This document shows, piece after piece, positions 11,523 through 22,800 of a DNA stretch of 64,000 nucleotides (its first letter is position 1; each line of letters begins with the position of its first letter). The position numbers and the translations under genes were made by a program. The notes beneath the pieces are model-generated. The model did not search any database, had not been told where the DNA came from, and saw only the letters and a list, made by a program, of their open reading frames with translations. Source of the DNA: Phallus indusiatus (Eukaryota; Basidiomycota; Agaricomycetes; Phallales; Phallaceae); NCBI GenBank assembly GCA_027605045.1, contig JAQFWX010000016.1, positions 1,082,051-1,146,050 of the forward strand, written 5' to 3'.

Positions 11523-12568
11523 TCATTTTTGCAGAGTCATTGCTTCCGGATCGGTCGGTTGTTGAGACTGCGATTTCAAATCTGACAGGAGATAATGACT
11601 CACCCAGCCTGCATCTTTCAACGCGAGCTCAGCAGCGGCAGCTCTGGAGATTTTCTTATTCGAACCGGTACCGACGTACTCCTCTGACCATCCTGATAAG
11701 AACCGTAAGCAATTAAGAGGATCCGATAAGGGCCTCCAACACGTACCAGAAATTTTCAGCTTGGACGTCCACTCGGATATATGAGATGGAGCCGTAGCGA
11801 CTTCTTCCCAGGAGACCTTTTGGTTTTTCTTCATCGCCAACTCGTTCAAGAGACTAACTGGATTGTTATTGATATTGCTGCTGCTTCCTCCATTACCATT
11901 TGACATTCCATTCCGTGCTGGCTGAGAACTGCCTTCCGTAAGGCCGGAGGGAGGAGAAACGTATTTGGGGCGGGTTAGTGGTGACATCCTGCTCGAGCTT
12001 GGCGAGACCTCTTTCTCATCACTACTTTCCGCACTCCCTTCATTTAACTCATACTCAAAGATTTCCTTAATCCACTGACGGATGACCGCACAATCTCCAC
12101 CATCCTGAAGGAACAGACCCCCGACGTATGCATAAAACAAAGAGGCGTACGGGCGATCCATTGGTATAGGCGGAGGAGATATCGGTGTCGGACCATTCTC
12201 CCCATTCGATTGTGGGATACTCGAAAACGAAGATATAGAAAGGTAGCTGCGAAGTTTGTAAAGTCTCCCCCAAGCGTTTGGTTTGCTGTCCATTCTCTTT
12301 TTGAGCTTTCTCTACAATTGCGGGAATTGTTGTTGCAGACTTGTTGAAATCAAAAAAATTGACGATTCTGGTTACTCGCCTTCAAATCACTGACTGAAGC
12401 GGTAGAATAGCGGCCATGTAGATATTGTACAATCCCTAATTGGACTGCGTTTTCGCCAAAGAAGACGAGACGGTCAAAAGGTGGAACATTCGTATCTGGA
12501 AGGTGCTGATTGCTGAATATACTGGTTTTGTAGGATTCTAATAGTGCGGGAAGTGGAGGAGGAGGCAT
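11523..12568 (-). CDS. RNase III-like fold plus double-stranded RNA-binding domain protein (copy B)
   Basis: This is the neighbouring paralog of copy A, in the same orientation. The ATG at 12568 begins MPPPPLPALLESYKTSIFS, followed by PPFDRLVFFGENAVQLGIVQ, which aligns with the RNase III signature but has Val for the key Glu and Glu for the Asp. After an intron (junction near 12320-12390 uncertain, possibly a GC-AG donor) come PNAWGRLYKLRSYL and RPYASLFYAYVGGLFLQDGG. A Ser/Asn-rich linker leads to the dsRBD: NPVSLLNELAMKKNQKVSWE, a GT-AG intron at about 11693-11746, then GWSEEYVGTGSNKKISRAAA. It is predicted to bind dsRNA and to be catalytically weak or dead. The homology to copy A in domain order is clear, but sequence divergence is large, so any duplication is old. 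Confidence 0.75.
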
Positions 12569-13007
12569 TGCGGTGTGACGGAAAAGAAAACAAGTTACAG
12601 CACGAGAACGGTGCTGCTGGACGACGGCAACTGTAATACTGGGGAATGCTTGACACAGTTCAGTTTGGACCTTTTAAATAATAAACGCACGGCTTATTTT
12701 CTCAATAGCTGAACGAAATAAAGGAAATAAAATGAACGGTCGTAGCACAGATCGTCAATAACACGAGACAGAACAAAAGAACGCAACCAGCGTCGGACTG
12801 GCGATTAAAGCCGCATTCTCGTTATCGGGGGTTCAAACTCAGGTCGGGAACAAACGAAGATTAACAATACTCTCATCAAAGTCTACGATACATGTTTATT
12901 ATGATTAATACATTGTAAACACCGTTTTATGTCATATTTCGTAAAAGAAAAATTGTCCAGTCCGATCATTGTAACGTCCAATCTGGTGCGCCGGCGATCT
13001 TACGTTT
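12569..13007. other. intergenic, no supported feature
   Basis: This lies upstream of RNase III-like copy B and downstream of the homeodomain gene. A short GGTTCAAACTC string near 12830 resembles a tRNA B box, but no cloverleaf folds around it. Confidence 0.5.
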
Positions 13008-13634
13008 TCAGTACCTAAGCTTGTTTTGCATCGGTTGGTGTTTCAAGTAGAGCAGTCCTTCAACGGCATCGCTGACATTTTCTCCCGTCATATTTTTCCC
13101 GGATTCGCGGTGTTTCCTCCGTTGATGAGAAAACCAGTCTCGTATTTGTTTATCACTTCTTAGTCTACCGTCTCTGGAAGAGTGGATCTTTAATAAGCAC
13201 CAACTACTTGAAATCATAAGAATGAATACTATACCTGTCTTTTAATTCTGTTTTCAATGCTTTCACGGTGAGATTGCCTGGTGTCCACACCCCGTTGTTG
13301 AATGCGTCTTTGAGAAATTCAGTCTCGGCCTTCGTAAAGTGTCCACTTGCAAGTGATTCTATAGGCTGATTCTCATCTGGCTCTACATTCATAAGATATC
13401 ATAATAAGGAGCGTGAACGCTAATTAGAAGATTACCTTCTTGTCTGGCACTCCGCGACCGAAGTTTATAGGACGCGACGTTACTCTCTTTCGGTCTCCTT
13501 CCCTTCCACTGTTCGAGATGTTGTTGCGTCGAAGGTCCCGATATAGGTATGGGTGTAGGGGAGGAATGTGGCAGAGACGATAGTGGCGATGCGTTCAGAA
13601 AAGAAGAACGAGATTCTGCATTGCGAGAAGACAT
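13008..13634 (-). CDS. small homeodomain protein with atypical recognition helix
   Basis: Three exons were joined: 13634 down to about 13438, then about 13391-13236, then about 13181-13008, with GTAATC..TGTAG and GTATAG..TTCCAG introns. The first ATG in the frame is at 13634. The N-terminal part is Ser/Pro-rich (LNASPLSSLPHSSPTPIPIS). The homeodomain covers most of the rest: FTKAETEFLKDAFNNG (helix 1), LTVKALKTELKDR (helix 2), and KQIRDWFSHQRRKHRES (helix 3). Trp48, Phe49 and Arg53 are kept, but the near-invariant Asn51 is His here. Homeodomain proteins bind DNA and in mushrooms control mating or fruiting. No mating-type flanking markers (such as a mitochondrial intermediate peptidase gene) are visible, so this is not shown to be an A mating gene. 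At about 160 residues it is short. Confidence 0.75.
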
Positions 13635-14226
13635 GATCTTTTTCCTGTTTCTGAGACGCAAAGTTCGAGGATGTGAGAATGGTCTGTGTGTGTTTAGCAA
13701 AAGCACGTCTGACGACGTTTTATACAATCCGCTTCTTTTGTATGGTCCATCGTCAAGAAGTCCTTGCTTGCGCTGTTCACAGCGAACGACGTTACAATCC
13801 ACACTCTTTTGTAAGGACGGTCCATTCTTCGTCCTCTTGGTGCATGGTTTCGTACCACAAACGAAGTGATTGCACCAAAAAAGAAATGATAATATAGACG
13901 TGGGGTTTAAGCTTCCCCATAATCGCGATTGGTTTCTGTATCTTTGTTCACTTTGTCCGGGTCGCTAAGTACGGATGAGATTTTCCAACAAAGCAAGAAG
14001 CCTGCGGGGGCGACCGCTCGGCTTGCTTTGTATACATTCCACTTAAAGCGTGATCAATGAGAGCCATTATTAGGTCCATCTTGAGAGTTTTTTTTCGGGA
14101 TTGGGCGGATAATAAACGAGGACAAAATGTCGAAGTAGCAAGACGGTTGCGAACAGGTCTGGATGATTAGTAAGCGCTTTCAAAGACTAATTGACTCCTC
14201 CTTCATACGCCATCGCACTTACCTGA
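13635..14226. other. divergent promoter region, homeodomain gene (-) and LSG1 gene (+)
   Basis: There is no ATG-started extension of either gene here. The sequence probably holds both promoters and 5' leaders. Confidence 0.5.
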
Positions 14227-16759
14227 ATGGTGTGTATATTTCTATCACTTTTCGATGCTGTAACAAACCTCTTATCGAATTTCAGCCTCCAAAACCCAAA
14301 AATCAGCACGGACTAGGTCGTGCCATTATAAACCGACAAGTCAAAGATGCTCGCCAGCATAAAGGATCCGACCTGGTTAGCATTTCTCATCTGTCAGAAC
14401 ACAAAAGACAGTCTTTTACATTATCCACACATTGAAACAGTACACCACCGATTTAGACTCCACGAGTCGTTTAATCTCAGTCACACAAGAACGAGATCTC
14501 GATGAATTCCTGAACACTGCACAGTTGGCGGCTACCGATTTTACAGCAGGTAACGTCCGGTCCGAGCTGTAACTCCTTTTTGACTTATGTTTTTGTATTT
14601 TTTTAGAAAAAGAAAATATTAAACTTATTCAATCGCCAGCTTTGGCTGTATCCTCCGCTCATAACCCTTTTTTGCTGACTGCGCAAGAGGAAAAAGAAGC
14701 TCTGAGACGACATCGTGAAAATCGAGGCAAGCTTCGTGTACCAAGGAGGTATGGCACTTCATTAATTCAAAAGGTCTCCTGTGTACCCACGTTTATTTTA
14801 GACCACCATGGACTCGAGAAATGACGACTGCCCAATTAGAGCGTCAGGAGAGAGATGCATTTTTAGATTGGAGACGGAGCTTAGCACAGTCAGTCGTATC
14901 TTATATTAAGATCCGCTCAAGATAACCTTTACGCATTATAGGTTATCTGAGGAACAGGATCTTTTATTAACACCATTTGAACGGAACATTGAAGTTTGGC
15001 GACAACTCTGGCGTGTTTTGGAACGATCGCATCTAATCGTTCAAATCGTTGATGCTCGGAACCCATTACGATTTAGATGCGAAGATTTAGAATCGTATGT
15101 ATTGGATATCGAGGGATCTGAAGGTGAAAGTGGGACTGGCACCCCTGACTTTCAGAGGAAAAATTTATTGCTAATCAACAAGGCCGATCTGTTGACGAGG
15201 GAACAAAGGTAAAACTTTTTAGTCGTTTAGACAAGTTTCTAAACTAAATTTTGGATCTTTAGACGACAATGGGCAGATTATTTTGATCAACAGGGTGTTA
15301 CATATGCATTTTTTTCAGCCGCTAATGCTACAGCATTACAACAAGCAAGACGAGAGCGAGAGGAAATTTTAACTCAGTCGTACGAATTGAAAAGGGCAGA
15401 AAAAGATGGTGATGATGATGAGGAAGAGGAGGAAGAGGAGGAAGTCCATTCCGCGGACACCATACCCGCACCTCAAGCCGACGAAAATCAAGAAAATGTT
15501 GAGGAGCCGCCTGGCTCTGATTCGGAATCGGATGACGCTGATGAAACAATGTACTTCTCTGCAGAGGAGGGTGGTACTGACGACGAACGTATCAAGGTAT
15601 TAAGTGTGTTAGAGTTAGAGCAATTATTTATCAAGACAGCCCCCAAACTTCCTCGTAGGCCTTTTCACCACTTTATACACTTTCTGAATCCTGAAAGACT
15701 TTAACTACTCATCAGCTAGCGTAAAGGATGCGACGGGTGTACCTTCAAAACTCACTGTAGGGTTGGTTGGATATCCTAATGTCGGAAAATCCAGTACGAT
15801 CAATTCTCTGTTGGGGGAGAAGAAAGTTTCCGTATCGTCGACTCCTGGGAAGACAAAGCATTTTCAGACGATTCATCTTTCGCCTGAAATTGTTTTATGC
15901 GATTGTCCTGGGTTGGTTTTCCCTCAGTTTGCAGTTCAAAAAGCGGAGCTGGTATGTGATGGGGTTCTCCCGATTGATCAACTAAGGGAAGCCCATGGAC
16001 CAGTTGGTCTCGTGGCTAAGAGGATTGGACGTGAGGTATTAGAAGCGACATATGGCCTCACAATCCGTCGGAGAGGAGAAGAAACGGGTATTGAATCAAA
16101 TGAGGTTACTGCTGAGGACTTGCTTGTAGCTTACGCCAGTGAGTTTTATCTTTCTCAAAAAGAAATCACTGCTAATTACACTCATATGTATAGTTGCCCG
16201 AGGATTTGCTCGCGCAGGGCAAGGAAACCCTGACGAATCCCGTGCAGCGCGATATATTTTGAAGGACTACGTCAATGCGAAATTATTATTCTGTCATCCC
16301 CCACCAGACATGTCCGAAGAAGACTTCAATATCCCTACAAAACAAAACGCACTTCGCAGACTGGCCGGAAAGAAGAAAGCTCCTGTGACGAGGGTCGGCA
16401 AAGGAGCAGATACCTACTTGCCTCAAGATCCTGCTGGCGATGCCAGCTCCGGTGCTACAAAGGCAACGACGGCTGCTGCATCCACCGCACCCTTTGAAGG
16501 GCAGAAAGGGCGTGCTTTAGATGCAGCATTTTTCGAAGAATTCGGTTTGTCATCCCGACCATTCGTCATGGGTCAACATTTTTCACGTGCGAGAGCATAC
16601 CCGCATCAAAACTCAATTGCTGATGACGGTACGCCGATATCTGCCCGACAAGCTAGACTTATGTCGATCCTCGCTAATAATCCGGAGTCGGCTTCGTCGA
16701 AAAAACATTTCAAGGGTGGCAAACGAGCTAAACAGCGCAGTGGGAAAGGTTATGATTAA
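14227..16759 (+). CDS. LSG1: LSG1-type circularly permuted GTPase (60S ribosome biogenesis)
   Basis: LSG1 releases the export adaptor Nmd3 from cytoplasmic pre-60S subunits. The GTPase motifs come in permuted order: IVQIVDARNPLRF, LLINKADLL (G4), then after an acidic insert VGYPNVGKSSTINSLLG (G1), SVSSTPGKTKHFQT (G2) and DCPGLVFP (G3). The N-terminus PPKPKNQHGLGRAIINRQVK and the block RPPWTREMTTAQLERQERD (joined over an intron) are typical of Lsg1. The best start is ATG 14227-14229, followed directly by a 56-nt GTGTGT..TTTCAG intron, so the first coding exon contains only the start codon. The acidic linker (15.4-15.6 kb) includes a run of Asp/Glu. A GTGAGT..ATAG intron splits the region near 16140-16193 before ARGFARAGQGNPDESRAARY. 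The C-terminus is Lys-rich (KKHFKGGKRAKQRSGKGYD). Confidence 0.93.
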
Positions 16760-17100
16760 CAATGGTGGATTAGTTATTATAAGCTGTATGTATCTATCCG
16801 AATGTAGCTTCCTTTCTAGAGCTTCAGTTTTGTTTTACGCCCGTACCGTAGAATTGAGTTTAATTGTGTTAGGGAATTTATAAACGAATTCGCCATAAAT
16901 TGTTAATTGATACGTGGTGAGAGCGTATATCGGCCTAGTCATTGGAAAGATTACAGCTGGTCCGATCCAGCATTCCGTTACCGTGGTAGGTCAAAGTATC
17001 TAAAGAATAATCAATTCGCTGAATGACCCTATAATCATTGACGCCGGAGGAGCGAATGTGATAATATTGCGATTATGAGAATCAGGGGTCCACATCATCA
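16760..17100. other. intergenic between convergent LSG1 and zinc-finger genes
   Basis: Both genes end towards this stretch, so it should hold their 3' untranslated ends. Nothing else is seen. Confidence 0.5.
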
Positions 17101-17664
17101 TTATTCATTCCATGTCAAGATATCGTTTGGATCATCGGAATTGTGGTCACGCTTCTTATGGACCATGAGTTTATCTCGGGAAGGGTAGAGCCTATTGCAT
17201 TCTGGACATTGATTGAGACGAATTGGCTTGCGGCAAAAATTTGAGCTTACTTTCAAAGACGCAGATAAATATAGGTGTTCTAGATAGTGCAATTCGTTAG
17301 AAATCGATTCTAGGCCGACAGAAACGACACACACTCTTGGGGGTTGGTTATGCGCCCAATAGTAGACTTTGTTTGCTCTAGCGTCGTAGTCACTATCTGC
17401 AGCGTCAGCATGTTCACTGCTATAATAAAACAAAAAATGATAGATACCATCTTGCAAGGCCGGACAAGAAGTAAGTGTCGACGGCAAATATGGACCTTTC
17501 GTTGGTGCCGTCATGAACGAGTCCAGAGAGAGGCTTGTGGGCGTTTGTTGTCGCCTGCCGGGGTTCGTCACTTTGGGCATTATTACTAAGCCGGAGGTGC
17601 AGTGGCCCTCATGCATCATCGCCATACTCGTCCAGCGGTCGAATGAGCAGTGCGTCATCATCAT
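17101..17664 (-). CDS. C2H2 zinc-finger protein, single exon
   Basis: This is one uninterrupted frame of about 188 residues from ATG 17664 (two more in-frame ATGs follow at once). The C-terminus holds one zinc finger, CPECNRLYPSRDKLMVHKKR followed by DH, with spacing Cys-X2-Cys-X12-His-X4-His. The middle has YYSSEHADAADSDYDARANK and EHLYLSASLKVSSN, without known domains. A single C2H2 finger may bind nucleic acid or protein. The gene is head-to-head with the lipase gene; their candidate start codons touch. No homolog is recognised, and the protein could be lineage-specific. The finger spacing and lack of stops support a real gene, but expression is unproven. Confidence 0.6.
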   Translation of the reverse strand: MMMTHCSFDRWTSMAMMHEGHCTSGLVIMPKVTNPGRRQQTPTSLSLDSFMTAPTKGPYLPSTLTSCPALQDGIYHFLFYYSSEHADAADSDYDARANKVYYWAHNQPPRVCVVSVGLESISNELHYLEHLYLSASLKVSSNFCRKPIRLNQCPECNRLYPSRDKLMVHKKRDHNSDDPNDILTWNE

Positions 17665-19608
17665 GTCTTCTTCCTCTTCCTCTCGATCCGGAACATATTC
17701 TTTCAACAAGCCGCGAATGTCTAGCGTAGGCCAATGGTTTCAAACTTCCCGAAAGAACCCCGAGTCAGGGCGTTCTGCCACAGAACCTGCACCTGCACCT
17801 GCTAGTGAATCTAAAGAAGTGAAGCCGGTAGAAACTCTCAAATCTGAACATTCTCTTCCTCGAAAAAATGTAGTTCATCACAACACGTTGACAAAGCCAA
17901 AACGAGCACTCATACGGCCTGTTTCGACCTCTGCTCCTAATTTACTAATCGGAGCCCCTAATGCCCTCGCACGACGACCACTTCTGAACAACCCCGCATG
18001 CCCTGTTTTAACCTCTTCATCTTCTATATCATATGATTGGGAACCTACTTCAAATCCAATCGTATCTAATCCGGGACAATCTTGCGTGGAGTCTCTACGG
18101 TCCATGAAAGACCGTGGCAATGCTGCAGAAACGCAGAATGACTTCTTCTCCAGTTTCAATAATCTCAGCATCAACTGGTTCAAACGAGATAACAAACAGA
18201 ATATAGACCAAATGCTGGAAGAAGAAGACAGAGCTGATTCTTTACAAGAGGAAAGAGAACGTATACGCAGAAAATGCAAGTTGACACTAGTAATGCTGAT
18301 AGTTTTCGCTCGTTAACACTATTATACAATAGATCGATCGCCAAAGAATCCTGTTATTTTCTGTCATGGCTTACTAGGTTTCGATTCAATTCAATTGGGT
18401 ACTTCTTTTGCTCCCCTTCAAGTATCGCATTGGAGGGGTATTAAGGAAGTGCTGGAGGCCAACGGAACTGAAGTGTTGATCACTCGTGTTCCGGCCACAA
18501 GCAGCATAAGTACACGTGCACAAGTTCTTCTGGAGCAGATATCCAAAGTGTATTCGGGTAAAGAGGTGCATCTAATAGGTAAGAAAATCTCTCTTGATGA
18601 GTATGCTATTAATGATAAAACAAATTTCAGCACATAGTATGGTATGAGGTGTTGTTTAATTATTCGACGAAGTGGATAACCTATATTTTTTCTTTAGGGT
18701 GGTTTGGATTGTCGATATTTAACAACACATTTGAAGAAGCCATTCAAGGTGTTATCTATTACAACTATTGCCACTCCTCATCGAGGTTTGAATCTCCCTC
18801 TCTCTCGTTCTCTGTTACATAGAGCTAAATGACTACCGAATAGGATCAATATTCGCGGATCATTTTATTAAAACGATCGGTCGTACGTTTTTTTTCTTCA
18901 CCCAAGATTATCGTCATAAATAAATTCTGCTAGATCAACGAATGCCATCCGTCATGTCATTACTAGACCTACTCCCAAATGGGGGAGGTGATGGCAAAGC
19001 TTTCGAATCGTTGACAATAGAAAGCATGCGACGATTCAACGAAGAAACCCCGGATGTACCTGATGTCAAATATTTTAGTTGGGGTGCAACATACGAACCA
19101 GGTCTCATAGACACATGGAGGTGAGTTATTTTTTTTTAATTTAATATGTCTCATTTTACTCAATTTCTTGGAGATATCCTTATACGGTTGTTTCTGCAAC
19201 TGAGGGTCCAAACGACGGTTTGGTTTCAGTGGAGTCATCTAAATGGGTTAGTCTATGTCCCTGTGATATTCTCGACGCGCTCATGATTCAACTGCAGGGA
19301 ACATATCTTGGAACTTTGGAAAACGTGAGCCACCTAGACCTGGTATGTAAACATTTTTTTAAATTCATTAAGATCAGCTTCTTATGAATTTTTTCACAAA
19401 GGTGGGATGGATCAATACGGCCAGATATAAATGGGCAGAATTCACAGGGCGTAAAATTGCATTTAAACCTGCTACATTTTATTTGGGAGTTGCTGATCAT
19501 CTAGCGCGCGTTGTTGAGGAGCGAGGCGATGAATCCAACGCGGTCATTCGCAATGAAACCATTGAGGGAGTGGATACATCCCCTGTCTCTAAATCGAACA
19601 ATTCATGA
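17663..19608 (+). CDS. alpha/beta-hydrolase lipase (triacylglycerol lipase type)
   Basis: After a Ser/Pro-rich N-terminal region ending in an acidic coiled segment (LEEEDRADSLQEERE), an intron leads to RSPKNPVIFCHGLLGFDS, the oxyanion-side HG motif. The nucleophile elbow GHSMGGLDCRYL is rebuilt across an intron at about 18580-18630. TTIATPHRGS follows, then GPNDGLVSVESSKW (acid) and ENVSHLDLVGW (catalytic His). These together match fungal lipases of the GHSMGG type with a buried Ser-Asp-His triad. No signal peptide is seen, so an intracellular role in lipid turnover is more likely than secretion. The start is ambiguous: the frame is open upstream to 17513, ATG 17663 has a purine at -3, and ATG 17717 also fits. 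The final exon runs to TGA at 19606-19608. Confidence 0.85.
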
Positions 19609-19896
19609 AGATCACAACACACGACACTTGCTAGACCGTTTGCGTTACTATCTTATACCCTATGCAGAGTAACGGACACTATGCAATCAATTATCTTATA
19701 CCAGTCATCTTTTCTTGTAAACCTTATATTCTTGATAATACTATTTTCGAAACACTGACATCAGTACCATCATACTCGTACATATTATGCACTAACTGTT
19801 GTTGAGCTGCCGCTCGCAAGCGAGTCGTGCGATTATGTAATCGGCAACTGTCACTCCAGACATGTCACAACAGGTCATAGCCCTCTCACTTGCTGT

Positions 19897-22800
19897 ATGT
19901 CTCAACTAGGATCTCTATCTCCTAGTCGTCCACGCCCAAGAGTCCAAGTCTCTCCAAATGGACTACCGAATAACCCCCTTCCATCCTCATTAGTCGTAGG
20001 CCGTCGAAATGCACCGCAAGAAGAAGCTCGTAGCCCAGAAGATGCCTTAACCCCCGTTGGTCGAACAGCTATCTTGGCTTTTCAGAACGCAGCTCGCGCG
20101 GTTGCTAATGGTGATAATGATCGAGCAAGAGAACGAGAGCGCGAACTGGCCGAAGAGAAAGAACGACAGCGTCGTCTCCGAGACAAAGTACAAGGTACTC
20201 GATTGAATGGCAAGAGTCATGCCGGAGATATTGACGGTACGTCTGAGTCTTTCTCCGCTGAAATCGGCGTGTAATAAGATCCACTTGTCATTCAGAAATT
20301 CTTGATCAAATTTCTGAGGAATGGGGATCATTCTTGGACTCTGAGGTGCTTCGCATCAGCTTATCCCTATTACCATTGCAAACGAAATAACTTGGTAGTT
20401 CAATCCTGTTGATAGTGCCCTTTGGTTACTGGAAACAGCCACCGACCGAGACTTTGAATCATTTGAAAATGTAAAGCTATCCCTGGAACAAAAGTTAAAA
20501 GGGACTGTGGAGCGTATGATACCCTTTTTGTCAGGATGTCTTACAATCTTTCCTAACAAGTAATATCATTAGAGAATCATCAATCCTTCGCAGCGGCATT
20601 ACCTCATCATGCTTCATTGCTTTCATCACTCAGTACGACACAATTACAAATTGGCGCTTTACGAACAACATTACAAGAAACAAGGGAGGCGTTAGGAACG
20701 AAAAGAGCTGACTTGGTGCAATTGTGGAGTCGTGGGCAAACAGTGGAAGAGATGCTTCGCCTATTAGATCGAATGTATGTGTTTTGCAAAACTGTGCTTC
20801 AAGCTCGCAGCAATTTACGCGCTAGCTCTTAGTGAAAATCTTAAGTCAGTTCCGGATACTCTTGAATCGCTTATAACAGAGAAGCGTCTTCTTCAAGCAT
20901 CGAATTTGCTGGTTAGAAGTTTGAAGACAATAAAGAGGCCGGACATGCTTGAAATTGGTGCTTTATCAGACCTACGTAGTTATCTTTCTGGGCAAGAAAC
21001 GGTGCGTCTAGTTTAACACTTCGACCATTATATGGTATTTATTGAACTTTGAAGGCTTTGAAAGAAATTTTGATCGAGGAACTACATGCCCATCTATATT
21101 TAAAAGCATTCTGGTGTGAATCGCGGTGGGCAACCTATGTCCCAGGGCAACAAACGTGTACGTCATTGACATGGGCATTGTTTAACATCTACTAACAGCG
21201 ATATAGTTTCCGTAGTCGAATTTGAGAAAAATATTGCTATATCCGACATCTTGGATCCATCTTTCCTTTCCAATACTTACAAGCCTCAGAAGCTATCTCG
21301 CTTTCTAAACAATCTCATGCTCAGATCGAACACTGCCCCTGTTGATGTATCCGAGGAGCTTATCACAGATCGAATATCTGGTCCTTCGAACTCTTTGACG
21401 TCTTTCGCAAAAGCTTCGCCTTCATCGAACAATCCTGAGGGCGACTCTTTCAGCTACGTTGAAACACTATTGGAGTCTCTCGCTATTTTAGGACAGCTTA
21501 GTACTGCCTTGGACATTGTCGCTCAAAGATTGCCTGTGGAGATATACGCTTTGATCGAAAATACTATTGAAGAGGTCAGCGAACGCGCCGAATTCAATAA
21601 ACGCGCGACACTTCTCGGACCTGGGTCGTCGGGACGTCCAGCAACGGTATTCAATAGCTCTCGGTCCATCTCGCAAACTACACTTCGGCACGTCTCGTTG
21701 GAATCTGGTGTTAGACCTGCCGATCAAGAAACTTTGCGTGACCTATTTTGGACTTTGTATTCCAAGCTCGATGCCGTTCTGCAGGGTCTGCGTGCCATCT
21801 TTGAGGTATCAAATCGAATAGGTTTGGTAAATTGTTCTATTCATCAAAGCTATTTGAATTAGAACATTATTCTTATGAATCTTATAGAGACGAGACTTCA
21901 AGGATAGAACAATGATTTTTCCGCTGAGCGAGCTATGGTATTCAGTCCAGTCCGAGGTAGGCATTTCAGTGTGTCGGTCGTTCGGGTTAGCTCATGTTCT
22001 CCTAGATTCAAACCCTCCTTGAGCAGTATCTAGTAGATGAAGAACGTGGTCTGGCCGCCGGTCGCAATACCCTTAAATCTATAAACGAAGTTCTGCGCGA
22101 GGGAAGGAATAGCCGCGACAAGTCAAAGGTTAGAGAGCTTTGATACGACTTAATGTCCCAGTAATTGATATTCCGCAGTCCGTATTCCGTTTCAGTGAAT
22201 CGGATTCTAAATCCATGGTTAAAACTCTGAAGCGACATGAAGAGGAACTTACACGAGTCTTAAAAGATACCGTTCCGGGCTTAGTTCAAGGAACGTCAGA
22301 TCAGGCTGCACAGACCTCATTATCTACTATCGGTGCAGACGATCGTTTCTTGGAAGCTGGCCATCATCGCGTACTAATCAAACCGGATGCTTTTCACATC
22401 AACGCCCTCTTTCGACCCACCTTATGTTTCTTGGAACGGGTGTCGGAAATACTACCGAACGGATCAGAGGCGGCTCGATCATGTAGCTCATTCGTGGACG
22501 AATTCGTTCTCAATGTATATCTACCGCAATTGGAAGAGAAAGTGCAAGCTATATTTCAAAGCACAATCTCTGGTAAGTGAAACTAAATTTGGTGTGTGAT
22601 GTCTGTCTTGACTTTTGCTTTCCAGATCCCGATGCTTTTCAACCAAGCTCAGACGTGGTGGACGCGTCGTCGCCTCCACTAGTTAAGGTGGGTATTCTGC
22701 AACTTTCCCAGACCTTTCACTGTTCTCAATACTTTTGGAAGGCGGTCGTCCAATTGATATCACTGATAAACTCCTTATGTTTTATGTTACACTCAATCCC

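Noticed and set aside
12781..12860. A tRNA gene near a GGTTCAAACTC string
   Set aside because: The string resembles a B box, but the flanks do not form a T-stem, anticodon stem or acceptor stem on either strand.
13008..13634. An A mating-type locus because of the homeodomain gene
   Set aside because: Only one homeodomain gene is present, there is no divergent HD1/HD2 pair, and none of the usual neighbours are seen.
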